In this document: one piece after another, positions 43,789 through 52,913 of the stretch
Layout: every line of letters starts with the position of its first letter
Numbering within the stretch: position 1 is the stretch's first letter
Source: Nevskia soli
GTDB taxonomy: Bacteria > Pseudomonadota > Gammaproteobacteria > Nevskiales > Nevskiaceae
Direction: 5' to 3'
Assembly (NCBI GenBank): GCA_026224805.1
Contig: JAMFRN010000235.1
Span: forward strand, 1 to 52,913
Length of the DNA: 52,913 nt
Notes under the pieces: generated by a model
Databases searched by the model: none
What the model was told of the DNA's origin: nothing
What the model saw: only the letters and a program-made list of their open reading frames with translations
Position numbers and translations under genes: made by a program

Positions 43789-44405
43789 TTGGGCGAGTCC
43801 ACCACAGTCATTGCGGCCGTGGCCTGGGCGGCGCTGTCCGGACTGGCCGCGAGGGCGTCGACGATGTTCTGCCGCTCCTGCGGCGCGCGGTCCTGACTCA
43901 GCTTCCAGCGCGCCTCCAGCCGCGTCACGGCGATCTCGAAGGCGACGATGCCGTCGAGCTTGAGCGCCAGGAAGTCTTCGGGCAGACGCTCCATCTCCGC
44001 CAGCCAGGGTGCATCGTTGGCCAGCACCAGTTGCCGCAGCGCGGCCAGCTTGTCCTGGCGCGATTCCAGCAGCCGCAGACTGCCGTGGGCGTGTACCGCG
44101 GCATAGTTCCAGGTCGGCACGCTGGGGTGCCGCTGGTACAGGCTGGGCGAGATATAGGCATGCGGCCCCTGGAAAATCACCAGTACCTCCCTCGCATCGG
44201 CAAAATCCCGCCATTGCGGGTTGGCCCGGGCCAGGTGCGCCACCAGGCGCAGCTCCGCGCCCTGCTCCACCGCCACGAACGGCAGGTGCGTGGCCTTCAA
44301 CGCGGCACCGGGCGCGGCCGTCACCAGCGCGGCGAAGCTATACTGCCGGATGAACGCCAGTTGCCCGGCGCGGTCGTCCATGCGGTTCTGGGACGGCACG
44401 TACAT
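43785..44405 (-). CDS. PaiB-family FMN-binding protein
   Basis: 206 residues of the PaiB/FMN-binding split-barrel family: a YVPSQNRM start, then QYSFAALVTAAPG, ATHLPF, FQGPHAYISPSLYQRHPSVPTWNY and the late GIVAFEI. Bacillus PaiB is described as a negative regulator of sporulation and degradative enzymes, but flavin-dependent reductase activity is also possible. Here it is translated with the sirtuin gene (4-nt overlap), so a joint NAD or acyl-lysine role is conceivable. Divergent from a TetR gene only 46 nt away. Confidence 0.88.
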   Translation of the reverse strand: MYVPSQNRMDDRAGQLAFIRQYSFAALVTAAPGAALKATHLPFVAVEQGAELRLVAHLARANPQWRDFADAREVLVIFQGPHAYISPSLYQRHPSVPTWNYAAVHAHGSLRLLESRQDKLAALRQLVLANDAPWLAEMERLPEDFLALKLDGIVAFEIAVTRLEARWKLSQDRAPQERQNIVDALAASPDSAAQATAAMTVVDSPK

Positions 44406-44451
44406 ATTCGATCCTTCACACCCGATGCTTTTGACCGCCTAATCATCGCAA

Positions 44452-45075
44452 ATGCCGCGCAAGCCCGCCCACCAGCAGATCGACACTCTCAAGGCCATCC
44501 AGGACTGCGCCTTCGAGCTGTTCGCGCGCTACGGCTTTGCCGGCGTCTCCATCGGCGACATCGCCACCGCCACCGGCCTGAGCAAGGGCGCGCTGTACTG
44601 GCACTACACCGGCAAGGAAGCCCTGTACCTGGACTGCCTGCAGCGGCTGCACGCCCTGTTCGACCACCATATTTTCGAGCCGATGGCCGCGGAACACGAC
44701 GGCGCCAAGGCGGTGCTGGCCCTGTTCCACGGTCTGGAGCGGCTGCTCGGCGATCCGCGCGTGCTCAATGGCGTGGCCGGCTACTGGCTGGTGCCGGCCG
44801 GCCCGGAAACCGCCGCCCTGTCGGAAGCGCAGCGCGCCTTCGAGCAGCGCTCCTGGAAAGTGATCGAGGCCGCTCTGCGGCGCGGCGTCGACCAGGGCCA
44901 GTTCGACTTGGGCGGCGACCTGGAGGAATTCGCCCGCGCCGTGATGTCGCTGGGCGAGGCGGTGATCCTGCCCCTGCGCCATCAGACCCCCGACGAAGTG
45001 CGCCAGATCCTCGGCGTGCTGGCCCGCACCCTGTTCCGCGCCTACGCCCGGACGGCGCCGCTGCCGCAGTTCTGA
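44452..45075 (+). CDS. TetR-family transcriptional regulator
   Basis: 207 residues. The N-terminal DNA-binding domain has VSIGDIATATGLSKGALYWHY, with KEALY completing the classic TetR helix-turn-helix (residues 32-56). The C-terminal ligand domain has no identifiable signature. It lies 46 nt from the divergent paiB/sirtuin pair, so those genes are the likely target and the short gap the likely operator. Its own gene is followed 15 nt later by pssA. Confidence 0.9.
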   Translation: MPRKPAHQQIDTLKAIQDCAFELFARYGFAGVSIGDIATATGLSKGALYWHYTGKEALYLDCLQRLHALFDHHIFEPMAAEHDGAKAVLALFHGLERLLGDPRVLNGVAGYWLVPAGPETAALSEAQRAFEQRSWKVIEAALRRGVDQGQFDLGGDLEEFARAVMSLGEAVILPLRHQTPDEVRQILGVLARTLFRAYARTAPLPQF

Positions 45076-45090
45076 GGAGACGAAGGAACC

Positions 45091-45708
45091 ATGAGCGAGC
45101 GCAAACCCTTCTCGATGATCCGCGAGTTCCATCTCGCCGACTGGTTCACGCTGGGCAACGCCGTGTGCGGCGTCGGCGCGCTGTTCTCGATGATGACCTA
45201 CTTGCAGATCGGCGAGCCGCAGCATATCTACTACGCCTGCGGGCTGGTTGTAGCCGCCCTGGTGTTCGACGTCTTGGACGGACGCATCGCGCGCTGGCGC
45301 AGTACCAGCTCCGACCTGGGGCGTGAACTGGATTCCCTGGCGGACGTCATCTCCTTCGGCGTGGTGCCCGCCGTCATCGGCTACGGCTGCGGCATGCAAG
45401 GCCTGATCGACCGCGTGGTGCTGGGCTTCTTCGTCGCCTGCGGCGTATCGCGCCTGGCCCGCTACAACGTCACCGCCGAAACGCTCTCCGAAGGCAGCGG
45501 CAAGGTCAAATACTTCGAGGGCACGCCCATCCCCACCTCGCTGCTGCTGGTGGTGGTGCTGTGGGTCGCCACCTGGCAGGGCGCCCTGGCCGACGAGCTG
45601 TGGTTCGGTACCGTCAAGATCTGGCACTTCACCCTGCATCCGCTGGCGCTGATGTTCGCGGTGTCCGGCTCGCTGATGATCAGCCGCATCCGCATTCCCA
45701 AGCTCTGA
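45091..45708 (+). CDS. pssA: CDP-diacylglycerol--serine O-phosphatidyltransferase
   Basis: 205-residue membrane enzyme making phosphatidylserine, the precursor of phosphatidylethanolamine. The CDP-alcohol phosphotransferase motif DG-x2-AR-x8-G-x3-D-x3-D is present as DGRIARW...LGRELDSLADV, with the FTLGN start and about six membrane helices. The GGAGACGAAGGA-like leader fits translation from ATG 45091. Whether it makes PS or another head group is not decided by the motif alone, hence slight doubt on the substrate. Confidence 0.85.
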   Translation: MSERKPFSMIREFHLADWFTLGNAVCGVGALFSMMTYLQIGEPQHIYYACGLVVAALVFDVLDGRIARWRSTSSDLGRELDSLADVISFGVVPAVIGYGCGMQGLIDRVVLGFFVACGVSRLARYNVTAETLSEGSGKVKYFEGTPIPTSLLLVVVLWVATWQGALADELWFGTVKIWHFTLHPLALMFAVSGSLMISRIRIPKL

Positions 45709-45714
45709 GCCTGC

Positions 45715-46122
45715 TCAGGCCGGCGCCGGCTTGCGCGCAGCTTCGGCCAGCCTGGCCGGGGCCTCCTTCCAGGCCTGCCCCAGCCGGAAACCATCGACCG
45801 TCCAGGTGGTCGCCGCGGAGCCCGTGACGCGGGCGCGGTAATCGCGCATCAGCCGGAGATGCTCGGGAGAAGTCAGGAAGCTGCGCAGATCGGCCTCGGA
45901 CTTCCACACCGAGATGGTGTAGGTGGTGCGCCGCAGGAGATCGGCGCCGAGCGATACGCCGATCGCCCCTTCAAGCAGATGCCAGCGCCGGCCCAGACCC
46001 ATTCCGGTGTAAAGGATGCGCAGCATGTCCCACAAGCGGCTGAAGGTGAAGCGCGTGGCGCTGACCAGCACCACGCCGCCTTGATCCGGGATGGACCCTT
46101 GTTTCCAGGCCTGCTTCAGCAT
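45715..46122 (-). CDS. Small alpha/beta-barrel protein (DUF3291-like)
   Basis: 135 residues. ATRFTFSRLWDMLRILYTGMG, then TYTISVWKSEADLRSFLTSPEH, fits the dimeric ferredoxin-like barrel used by antibiotic-biosynthesis-monooxygenase-like proteins and DUF3291. No cofactor site can be named. GGAGCCGGAATA precedes ATG 46122; an upstream in-frame ATG at 46338 lacks a ribosome site. It runs towards pssA with a 6-nt gap. Confidence 0.65.
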   Translation of the reverse strand: MLKQAWKQGSIPDQGGVVLVSATRFTFSRLWDMLRILYTGMGLGRRWHLLEGAIGVSLGADLLRRTTYTISVWKSEADLRSFLTSPEHLRLMRDYRARVTGSAATTWTVDGFRLGQAWKEAPARLAEAARKPAPA

Positions 46123-46353
46123 TATTCCGGCTCCGCGTCGATGGTTCGGCGCAGTCTGCCGGGACAGGTCGGCCGGGTCGCTCACAATCGGACTGATATC
46201 AGCACGTTCGGATGCCGGCGCTACGCCGCCGTTCCGGCGCCCGGCAAGGCGGCTCAAACATCCGGTCCCAACAGCGCTCATCCGCTCGCTCACCGCATGC
46301 GTGCCAACAAAAACCCATGGCACACACATGGCACGCATGGTGAAATCCGGCCC

Positions 46354-48387
46354 TCAATGCCTCTGCGGCGCGTCCGCCAGGGCCCGGAACCGCGCATCGG
46401 CGCGCAAGCCGTCCCATACCGGGTCCTGGCGCAGCAGTGCCGGGGTCAGCGGAGTGCTGTAGAGATAGCTGTAATAGGACTCGCGCAGCAACTCCGGCAA
46501 GGCGGCGATAACGGCATCCGACTTTCCCCGCAGGGCGTAGGCACGCACCAGCGCTTCCCTAGCGCTCAGGCCAAAGGGGCCGCCGGCATTCGCCACCTTC
46601 TCGACGGATTCGCAGTCACCACCCGCGGACGGCACTTCGCCACGACCCGAGTCCATCAGGCACAGCATGGCGTGTAGATAGGCTTCGTTGTCGGTGGAGC
46701 GCACCGCGCCGACGAAGCGGGAAAGGTAGCTGCGCCCATCGGCAAAGGCCTGCCGCGAGAGGACGACGTCGCCGGCGGCGCGTTGCGCCACGCCCAGCAG
46801 GTAGTAATAATCGCCGGCGCCGATGCCCAGCGGCCCGAGGTCCTGGGCCAGCGCCTGCCTGAGTTTCCCGATCGCCTCGGCGTGCCGATGCTGGTAGATC
46901 AGCTGCAGCACCTGGTAGTCGAATACATCCACTTCCTGCAGTCGGCTGTGCAACAGGTCGAGCAGCTTTTGCGCCTGGCCGATGCGGCCCTCGGCCTGGT
47001 AGGTAAAAACCTGCAGCGCGATCATGGCGGGATCATCCGGAACCACGTCGAGGGCCTTGTCGGTCAGGGCGCGCGCCTGGTCGAAGCGGCGCAACTCCAC
47101 CAGCGTCAGTGCGTGGTTGCCCAGCAATTCGGTATTGCGCGGGTCCAGCTGCATGGCTTGGCTGAAATACTCCGCCGCCTTCTGCTGTGCGCCGCGGCGG
47201 CGCTCGATGTTACCCATGGCTTCCAGCACCGCCGGACTGCCGGGCAAGGCCAGTCGCGCCTGCTCGAACGCGGCCTGCGCCTGGTCCAGGTCGCTCTTGC
47301 ACAGATAGTAATAATAGCCCTGCGCCAGGCGCGCCTCGCCCAGCTCTGGCTTGAGCCTGAGCGCAGTGGCAGCCTCGATTCCCGCCTTGTCACAGAGGCC
47401 GGCGCCGGGATCGAAACCCTGATAGGCCAGGCTGGCATCCACGCGCGACAGGCGCGCCCAGGCCAGGGCGAATGCGGGGTCCAGCTCCACCGTGCGGCGC
47501 AGGAATTCGGCTGCCGATCCAAGCTTGGCCGGTTCGAAGGAATTCAACGCGATGGCCACGCCGCGCAGGTACTGATCGTAGGCTTCCGGGTTTGTTGTCG
47601 GCAGGGTATCGAGTTCCCGGCGCTCCTCGCCGCTGAGCACAGCCTTGAGCGATTCTGCAACGGCCCGCGCCACTTCGCTTTCCACGCCGAAGACATCTTT
47701 GAGGATGCGGTCGTAGGTCTCGGACCAGATGTTGGTGTCCTTGCCGGCGCGGATTAGCTGCACGTTGATGCGCACTTCGTCGTCGTGCCGCTGCACGCTG
47801 CCTTCGAGGATGTTGTCCACGCCCAATTCCGCGGCGATCTTGGGCAGGTTTTCCGGCGTACTGGCGTAGTGGGCGGTCGAGGTGCGGGAGATCACCCGCA
47901 ATGCGCCGATCCCCGCCAGGCGCGTCAGGATCTCATCCTGGATGCCTTCGCTGAAATAGGCGTTTTCGGCATTGGCGCTGAGGTTGCGGAACGGCAACAC
48001 GGCGATGGAGATGCCGCCGGCCTGGCCCGTATCGGAACGGCGGGACACCAAGCCGGCCGCAATCATCACAGTCAGTGCGATGGCGATCGAGGAGAACAGG
48101 GCCATGCGGAAGGCGCGATGGTGCCAGATGCTGTCGGCGTTATTCTGTCCCGGCTCGATTTCGCGCTTGAAGCCGGAGGGAGTCAGCTCGTAGAACCAGG
48201 AGATGACCAGGGCAAAAGGAAAACCGACGATGACCGCCACCACCACCAGGCGCACCGCCCAGTTGGGAATGTCGAAAAACGGAAAAACCTGCGTGGCGAT
48301 CTGCACCAGCAGCCACGCGGCGGCAGCGTAGAAGGCAGCCGCCCGCAGCACATTGCGGCGTTTCAGTTCTTCGATCAACCGACCCAT
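46354..48387 (-). CDS. TolB-like / tetratricopeptide-repeat membrane protein
   Basis: 677 residues. The start RLIEELKRRNVLRAAAFYAAAAWLLVQIA is the standard N-terminus of a common bacterial family: two N-terminal membrane helices, a TolB-like domain (about 120-260, SIAVLPFRNLS and FSEGIQDEILTRLA), then about eight tetratricopeptide repeats. Related proteins often carry an adenylate cyclase domain, which is absent here. It probably acts as a periplasmic-facing or envelope-sensing scaffold. ATG 48387 chosen; ATG 48402 is an alternative. Confidence 0.8.
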   Translation of the reverse strand: MGRLIEELKRRNVLRAAAFYAAAAWLLVQIATQVFPFFDIPNWAVRLVVVAVIVGFPFALVISWFYELTPSGFKREIEPGQNNADSIWHHRAFRMALFSSIAIALTVMIAAGLVSRRSDTGQAGGISIAVLPFRNLSANAENAYFSEGIQDEILTRLAGIGALRVISRTSTAHYASTPENLPKIAAELGVDNILEGSVQRHDDEVRINVQLIRAGKDTNIWSETYDRILKDVFGVESEVARAVAESLKAVLSGEERRELDTLPTTNPEAYDQYLRGVAIALNSFEPAKLGSAAEFLRRTVELDPAFALAWARLSRVDASLAYQGFDPGAGLCDKAGIEAATALRLKPELGEARLAQGYYYYLCKSDLDQAQAAFEQARLALPGSPAVLEAMGNIERRRGAQQKAAEYFSQAMQLDPRNTELLGNHALTLVELRRFDQARALTDKALDVVPDDPAMIALQVFTYQAEGRIGQAQKLLDLLHSRLQEVDVFDYQVLQLIYQHRHAEAIGKLRQALAQDLGPLGIGAGDYYYLLGVAQRAAGDVVLSRQAFADGRSYLSRFVGAVRSTDNEAYLHAMLCLMDSGRGEVPSAGGDCESVEKVANAGGPFGLSAREALVRAYALRGKSDAVIAALPELLRESYYSYLYSTPLTPALLRQDPVWDGLRADARFRALADAPQRH

Positions 48388-48552
48388 GAATCGCACCCAC
48401 ATGACGACGCCGACGCCGGCAACCGCCTGCCGGCGTCAGTCACGCGACGCTACTGACGGTACGGCCGCGGCCGCCATCCGGCGGCCAATCCCTCGGGCGG
48501 CGGAGCCGGCGATAGTTCGCCCGAACACCGCCGCCGCTATGCTTACCGGGAT

Positions 48553-48789
48553 TTAGTTGCCGCCGCCCTTGCGCGGCGGCGGCGCCGGGCTTGCGGGCGT
48601 GCCATCTTCACTCGCAGCAGCCTTCTTCTTGTGGTGATGCTTGTGATGCGACTTCTTGGCGGGAGCCGCTGCCGCAGGGCCGCCGCTATCGGTGGCGGGG
48701 GCACCGCCAGGGGCATCGGCCAGGGCCATGCCGCTGGAGGCAGCGAGGATCAGGGCAGCGAGCAAACCACAGCTGGGCAGCTTGAGCAT
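48553..48789 (-). CDS. Small secreted His/Lys-rich protein
   Basis: 78 residues with a Sec signal peptide (cleavage near LADAPGG), then a low-complexity tail with KKSHHKHHHKKK and Ala/Pro/Gly repeats. The His cluster could bind nickel, zinc or copper in the periplasm. AAAGGGAGAAAAAAC just before the ATG gives an excellent ribosome site. No family can be assigned. Confidence 0.65.
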   Translation of the reverse strand: MLKLPSCGLLAALILAASSGMALADAPGGAPATDSGGPAAAAPAKKSHHKHHHKKKAAASEDGTPASPAPPPRKGGGN

Positions 48790-48982
48790 GTTTTTTCTCC
48801 CTTTCTGGTTCCGGAACCGCAGAACGCATTTAGAGTATCAAAACGCCGCTGCGCAGTCCGCGAACTGCATCAATCTGGAACTGCCGCGCCGCGCCTTGCG
48901 CGCACAGGTTGCCGAATGGAACGAAACAGTCTTTACTGACTCCTAAGTACAGGCAGATCAACACTTTTTTTGGAGGAACGCG

Positions 48983-51553
48983 GTGCGCATAACCGCGGAC
49001 GGGATACTACGGGCGGTGATTCCGCTGATTTACGGACGGCGCTGGCTGACCTTCGGTCTGCTGATGGCGCTGACCGTGTTTCTCGGCTTCCACGCGCTGA
49101 AGCTGCGGCCGGATGCCGGCTTCGAGAAGCAGATCCCGCTCGACCACCCGTACATGAAGGTGTTCAAGAAGTACGAGCAGGCCTTCGGCGGCGCCAATCT
49201 GATTTCCGTGGCGCTGATGCGCGACGACGGCAAAGACATCTACGACGCCGACTTTCTCGACAAGCTGAAGAAGCTGACCGACGCCACCTTCTTCCTGCCC
49301 GGGGTGGACCGCGCCCACGTCACCTCGCTGTTCACGCCCGACCTGACCTACCTGGAGATCGTCGAGGACGGCATCAACCTCGGCACCGTGATCCCGGCGA
49401 ACTACGCGCCGACGCCGGAGATGATCGCCAAGGTGCGCGAGCATGTCGGCGAGGCCGATGAAGTCATCGGCCGCTTCGTCTCCCTCAACCAGCAGGGCGC
49501 GATGGTGGTGGCCTCGCTGCTGGAGCGGCACCCGGTCACCGGCGCGAAACTCGACTACGACCGCCTCGCCGGCCAGCTCGAGGACCAGCTGCGCGGGCGC
49601 ATCCAGAATCCGCGGGAATACCAGTACAAGCTGAAGGCCGACCGGTCGCCCTACCATGCCGGCGACGTGGTCTGGACCGGCTATACCGACTACGGTTGGA
49701 AGCTGCCCTGGCAGACCTTCGAGGCGGAGCAGAAGGACGACAACGGCGAGGCTATCCTGGTCTCCGGCCGCGACGTCACCGTAGCGGAGCAGTCCAACCC
49801 GGACTATTCACCCCACTACTCGGTGCGCATCATCGGCTTCGCCAAGGTGATCGGCGACGTCACCGATGCCAGCATCGAGGTGATCGGCTTCTTCTTCATC
49901 GCCATCCTGCTGGTGATCCTGCTGCTGTGGCTGTTCTGCGGCTCGTTCCGGCTGTCGCTGCTGCCGATGTCGGCGGCGGTGACAGCGGTGGTGTGGGAGC
50001 TGGGACTGCTGCAGCTGTGCGGCTTCGGCCTCGATCCCTTCGCCATCCTGGTGCCGTTCCTGATCATGTCGATCGGCGTCTCCCACGGCGTGCAGTACAT
50101 CAATGCCTGGGGCAACGAGGTATCCGAGCATGGCGTCAGTGCCTTCGATGCCTCGATGACCAGCTTCAGGCGCCTGTTCCTGCCCGGCACGGTGGCCATC
50201 GTCACCAACGTCATCGGCTTCGCCACGCTGGCCTTCATCCACATCGACATCGTGCGCGAGATGGCGATCAACGCCGCGCTGGGCATGGCGGCGGTGATCG
50301 TCACCAACAAGATGATGCTGCCGATCGTGCTGACCTGGGTGCGGCTGCCGGACATCGAGAAGTTCAAGCACCGCATGGCCACGCGCGACCGCTGGGGCGA
50401 CCATATCTGGCGCCGCGTCGCCGCCATCACCGAGGCGCGCTGGGCGCTGCTGACGCTGGGCATCGTCGCCGCCGCGCTGGCCTGGGCCATCTGGATGTAC
50501 CCGAAGCTGATCATCGGCGACACCCAGGCCGGCGTGCCGGAGCTGAAGCCGGACAGCCGCTACAACCGCGACTCGGCGGTCATCGCCGCCAATTTCGCCA
50601 TCGGCGTCGACATCCTCAAGGTGATCGCCGAGGCCAAGCCCTACGGCTGCCTCGACGGCCGCGTCATGGAGACGGTGGACCGCTTCACCTGGCATATGCA
50701 GAACACGCCCGGCGTGCTTTCCGCCATCTCGCTGCCGGTACTGGCACGGCAGGCGCGCAGCCTGTGGAACGAGGGCGCGCCGAAGTGGGCGGTGCTGCCG
50801 CGCAACCAGGCGGCGCTGTCCCAGCTGACCGGGCGCATACCCACCGGCACCGGCCTGCAAAACGCCGACTGCTCGGCCATGCCGGTGCTGATCTTCACCA
50901 CCGATCACCGCGCCGAGACGATCAGCGGCATCGTCGACACGGTGAAGCGCTACAACCTCGACAATCTCAGCAGCGGCGCCAACTTCGCCCTCGCCTCCGG
51001 CAACGTCGGCGTGATGGCCGCCACCAACGAGGAGATTGAATCGCGCGAAATCCTGGTGATCCTGTGGGTGCACCTGACCCTATTGGTTTTCGTGTGGATC
51101 TCGTTCCGCTCCTGGGCCAGTGTCGTGTGCATCATCACGCCGCTGGTGAGCTGTTCGCTGCTTACCTACGGCTTCATGGCGCTGACCGGCATCGGCATGA
51201 AGAGCGCCACCCTGCCGGTGGCGGCGTTCGGCGTCGGCATCGGCGTCGACGACGGTATCTACCTGTGGGGCGCCCTGACCCGCTACCTCGGCCAGGGCGA
51301 CAGCATCCGCGAAGCCTTCCGCCACGCCCTGCGCGCCGCCGGCAAGGCCACCACCTTTACTTCGCTGGCGCTGATCATCAGCGTCGGCACCTGGCTGTTC
51401 TCGGGCCTGCAGTTCCAGGCCGACATGGGCCTGCTGCTGCTGTTCATGTTCACCACCAACCTGTTCGGCGCCATCCTGATGATGCCGGCGCTCGGCTGGC
51501 TGTGTCATCTGGTCAGCCCGCTGCAATCAAAGTCCGGATTGCTGGTCAAATAG
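48983..51553 (+). CDS. RND/MMPL-type transporter
   Basis: 856 residues, GTG start with GGAGG 6 nt upstream. Two MMPL/sterol-sensing-type membrane blocks (about 300-430 and 700-850) and two large periplasmic loops, for example the first from about residue 45 to 295. IPFLIMSIGVSHGVQYI and GVGIGVDDGIYL are the family's conserved membrane motifs. The group is linked to export of lipids and hydrophobic compounds. It is followed by the DUF1329 gene 28 nt downstream, a usual pair. Confidence 0.88.
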   Translation: MRITADGILRAVIPLIYGRRWLTFGLLMALTVFLGFHALKLRPDAGFEKQIPLDHPYMKVFKKYEQAFGGANLISVALMRDDGKDIYDADFLDKLKKLTDATFFLPGVDRAHVTSLFTPDLTYLEIVEDGINLGTVIPANYAPTPEMIAKVREHVGEADEVIGRFVSLNQQGAMVVASLLERHPVTGAKLDYDRLAGQLEDQLRGRIQNPREYQYKLKADRSPYHAGDVVWTGYTDYGWKLPWQTFEAEQKDDNGEAILVSGRDVTVAEQSNPDYSPHYSVRIIGFAKVIGDVTDASIEVIGFFFIAILLVILLLWLFCGSFRLSLLPMSAAVTAVVWELGLLQLCGFGLDPFAILVPFLIMSIGVSHGVQYINAWGNEVSEHGVSAFDASMTSFRRLFLPGTVAIVTNVIGFATLAFIHIDIVREMAINAALGMAAVIVTNKMMLPIVLTWVRLPDIEKFKHRMATRDRWGDHIWRRVAAITEARWALLTLGIVAAALAWAIWMYPKLIIGDTQAGVPELKPDSRYNRDSAVIAANFAIGVDILKVIAEAKPYGCLDGRVMETVDRFTWHMQNTPGVLSAISLPVLARQARSLWNEGAPKWAVLPRNQAALSQLTGRIPTGTGLQNADCSAMPVLIFTTDHRAETISGIVDTVKRYNLDNLSSGANFALASGNVGVMAATNEEIESREILVILWVHLTLLVFVWISFRSWASVVCIITPLVSCSLLTYGFMALTGIGMKSATLPVAAFGVGIGVDDGIYLWGALTRYLGQGDSIREAFRHALRAAGKATTFTSLALIISVGTWLFSGLQFQADMGLLLLFMFTTNLFGAILMMPALGWLCHLVSPLQSKSGLLVK

Positions 51554-51581
51554 CCGGAAGTCGCTGGAGGAAAATATTTCG

Positions 51582-52913
51582 ATGAACCATAACAAGAACC
51601 ACAACAGCAAAATGATCGCGCTGCTGCTCGGCGCCGCCCTGGCCCTGCCGCTCGCGGCGCAGGCCAAGGTCACTCCGGACGAGGCGGCCAAGCTCGGCAC
51701 CACCCTCACCCCCATCGGCGCGGAAAAGGCTGGCAACGCCGCCGGCACCATCCCGGCATGGGAGGGCGGCCTGCCCGTGCAGCCGATGAAGCGCGGCGAC
51801 AATCCCTTTGCGGCGGACAAGCCGCTGTTCGTCATCACTGCCGCCAACTACAAGCAGTACGCGGCGCAGCTCACCGAGGGCTACAAGGCGCTGTTCCAGA
51901 CCTACCCCGACTACAAGATGCTGATCTATCCCACGCATCGCAGCGCCGCTTATCCACAGTGGTTCTACGATGCGACCAAGAAGAACGCTACCGGAGTAGA
52001 CCTGACCGACAACGGCTACGGCTTCTGCTGCGCCGCGCAGGGCTACCCCTTTCCGATCCCGAAGAACGGCACCGAGCTGATGTGGAACCACATCATGCGC
52101 TACAACACCAAGGGCTACCGCGGCTACACCAATGCCGCCGAGACCCAGCCCGACGGCAGCTATGTCATCGAGCGCGCCTACGGCGAGATCACTTTCGTCT
52201 ACAACAACCCCAAGACCACCCTCGACACGCTGAAGAACCAGAACCTCTACGCCATGGTGAAAACCCTGGCGCCGCCGAACAAGGCCGGCACCGCCGACCT
52301 GCTGCACGTGCCGATCGACCGCATCAACGAGCAGACTGGCGTATGGGAATTCAACCCGGCGCTGGGCCGGGTGCGGCGTATCGGCGAGGTGGGCTACGAC
52401 AATCCCCTGTTCGACGGCCTGATGACCCATGACCAGCTCGACATGTTCAACGGCCCGTTCGACCGCTACACCGTCAAGCTGATCGGCAAGAAGGAAATGT
52501 TGGTTCCCTACAACGATTACCTGCTGTACAGCGACAAGCTCAAGTACAAGGACATCGTCCACGGCGGCCATATCAACCAGGACCTGGCGCGCTACGAACT
52601 GCACCGGGTCTGGGTGATGGAGGCCGACCTCAAGCCCGGCTTCAGCCACATCTACAAGAAGCGCGTGTTCTATCTCGACGAGGACTCCTGGCTGGTGCTG
52701 GGACAGGACATCTACGACAACCGCGACCAGTTCTGGCGCTTCGCCGAAGCCCACGCCATCAGCTTCGCCAACGTGCCGGTGGTGGTCAATGGCGTGCAGG
52801 TGCACTACGACCTGCAGTCGCGCCGCTACGTCGCGGTGAACCTGACCAACGAGGAATCGCAGCAGATCGAATACGACTGGGAGCAGGCGCCGTCCTACTT
52901 CACGCCGCAGCAA
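51582..52913 (+). CDS. DUF1329 outer-membrane lipoprotein-sorting-like protein, 5' part
   Basis: 444 residues are visible; the gene runs off the window. Sec signal peptide (cleavage near AAQAKVT), then PDEAAKLGTTLTPIGAEKAGN, the typical start of DUF1329, a LolA-like family. GGAGGAAAATATTTCG precedes ATG 51582. In many Gammaproteobacteria DUF1329 lies next to RND/MMPL genes and DUF1302, and the trio is thought to move lipids or steroids across the envelope, although function is not proven. Confidence 0.85.
   Translation, partial: MNHNKNHNSKMIALLLGAALALPLAAQAKVTPDEAAKLGTTLTPIGAEKAGNAAGTIPAWEGGLPVQPMKRGDNPFAADKPLFVITAANYKQYAAQLTEGYKALFQTYPDYKMLIYPTHRSAAYPQWFYDATKKNATGVDLTDNGYGFCCAAQGYPFPIPKNGTELMWNHIMRYNTKGYRGYTNAAETQPDGSYVIERAYGEITFVYNNPKTTLDTLKNQNLYAMVKTLAPPNKAGTADLLHVPIDRINEQTGVWEFNPALGRVRRIGEVGYDNPLFDGLMTHDQLDMFNGPFDRYTVKLIGKKEMLVPYNDYLLYSDKLKYKDIVHGGHINQDLARYELHRVWVMEADLKPGFSHIYKKRVFYLDEDSWLVLGQDIYDNRDQFWRFAEAHAISFANVPVVVNGVQVHYDLQSRRYVAVNLTNEESQQIEYDWEQAPSYFTPQQ

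Overview
The window is about 53 kb of GC-rich, densely packed DNA with good Shine-Dalgarno sites and many 4-nt start/stop overlaps. Gene content (Ada/AlkB alkylation repair, PaiB, CobB-type sirtuin, PssA, cytochrome b561, an RND permease followed by a DUF1329 protein) fits a high-GC gammaproteobacterium, perhaps of the Nevskiales/Solimonas kind. That placement is an inference from gene families and carries low confidence.

Layout. 1-8.2 kb: assorted small genes: the end of an MpaB-type (DUF2236) oxygenase, a patatin-like lipase, an alpha/beta hydrolase, an isoprenylcysteine-methyltransferase-like membrane protein, hypothetical proteins, a membrane protein whose start looks damaged, a small lipoprotein, a 24-residue membrane microprotein and a SHOCT-domain protein. 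8.2-28.0 kb: one long plus-strand operon built around three overlapping megasynthase genes (1746, 1447 and 1661 aa). Their domain order is NPD/ER-NPD/ER-KS-AT, then ACPx5-KR-DH, then KS-AT-DH-PPTase. This is the enzymology of a PUFA-synthase-like (Pfa-type) iterative synthase, but the domains are divided differently from the classical pfaABCDE set. The operon also holds two alkaline-phosphatase/sulfatase-superfamily proteins, a free ACP, an alpha/beta hydrolase and an SDR. It is the most interesting system in the window.

27.7-30.7 kb: an alkylation-repair island: an Ada-type metal-binding mini-protein, a separate O6-alkylguanine-DNA methyltransferase, a 2OG-Fe(II) oxygenase and AlkB. 30.9-35.6 kb: an FAD oxidoreductase, cytochrome b561, a GT2 glycosyltransferase and an SDR. 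35.7-42.0 kb: a minus-strand operon of TolC, a PqqD/M50-like/HlyD fusion whose protease motif is lost, a large protein of repeated Trp/Tyr/Gly-rich blades, and a sulfotransferase. It looks like an uncharacterised export and tailoring unit. 42.2-48.8 kb: an SDR, a sirtuin, PaiB, TetR, PssA, a small alpha/beta-barrel protein, a TolB-like/TPR protein and a His/Lys-rich secreted peptide. 49.0-52.9 kb: an RND/MMPL permease and a DUF1329 protein that runs off the window.

How it may work together (inference). The three synthase proteins would build a reduced or partly unsaturated acyl chain on the five-ACP array and activate themselves with the fused PPTase. The free ACP, hydrolase, SDR and phosphatase/sulfatase-fold proteins could transfer, release or trim the product. 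A link to the sulfotransferase/TolC operon 8 kb downstream is possible but rests only on proximity. No tRNA, rRNA, CRISPR array, transposase or integrase was seen. Mobile signs are limited to short inverted repeats between genes.
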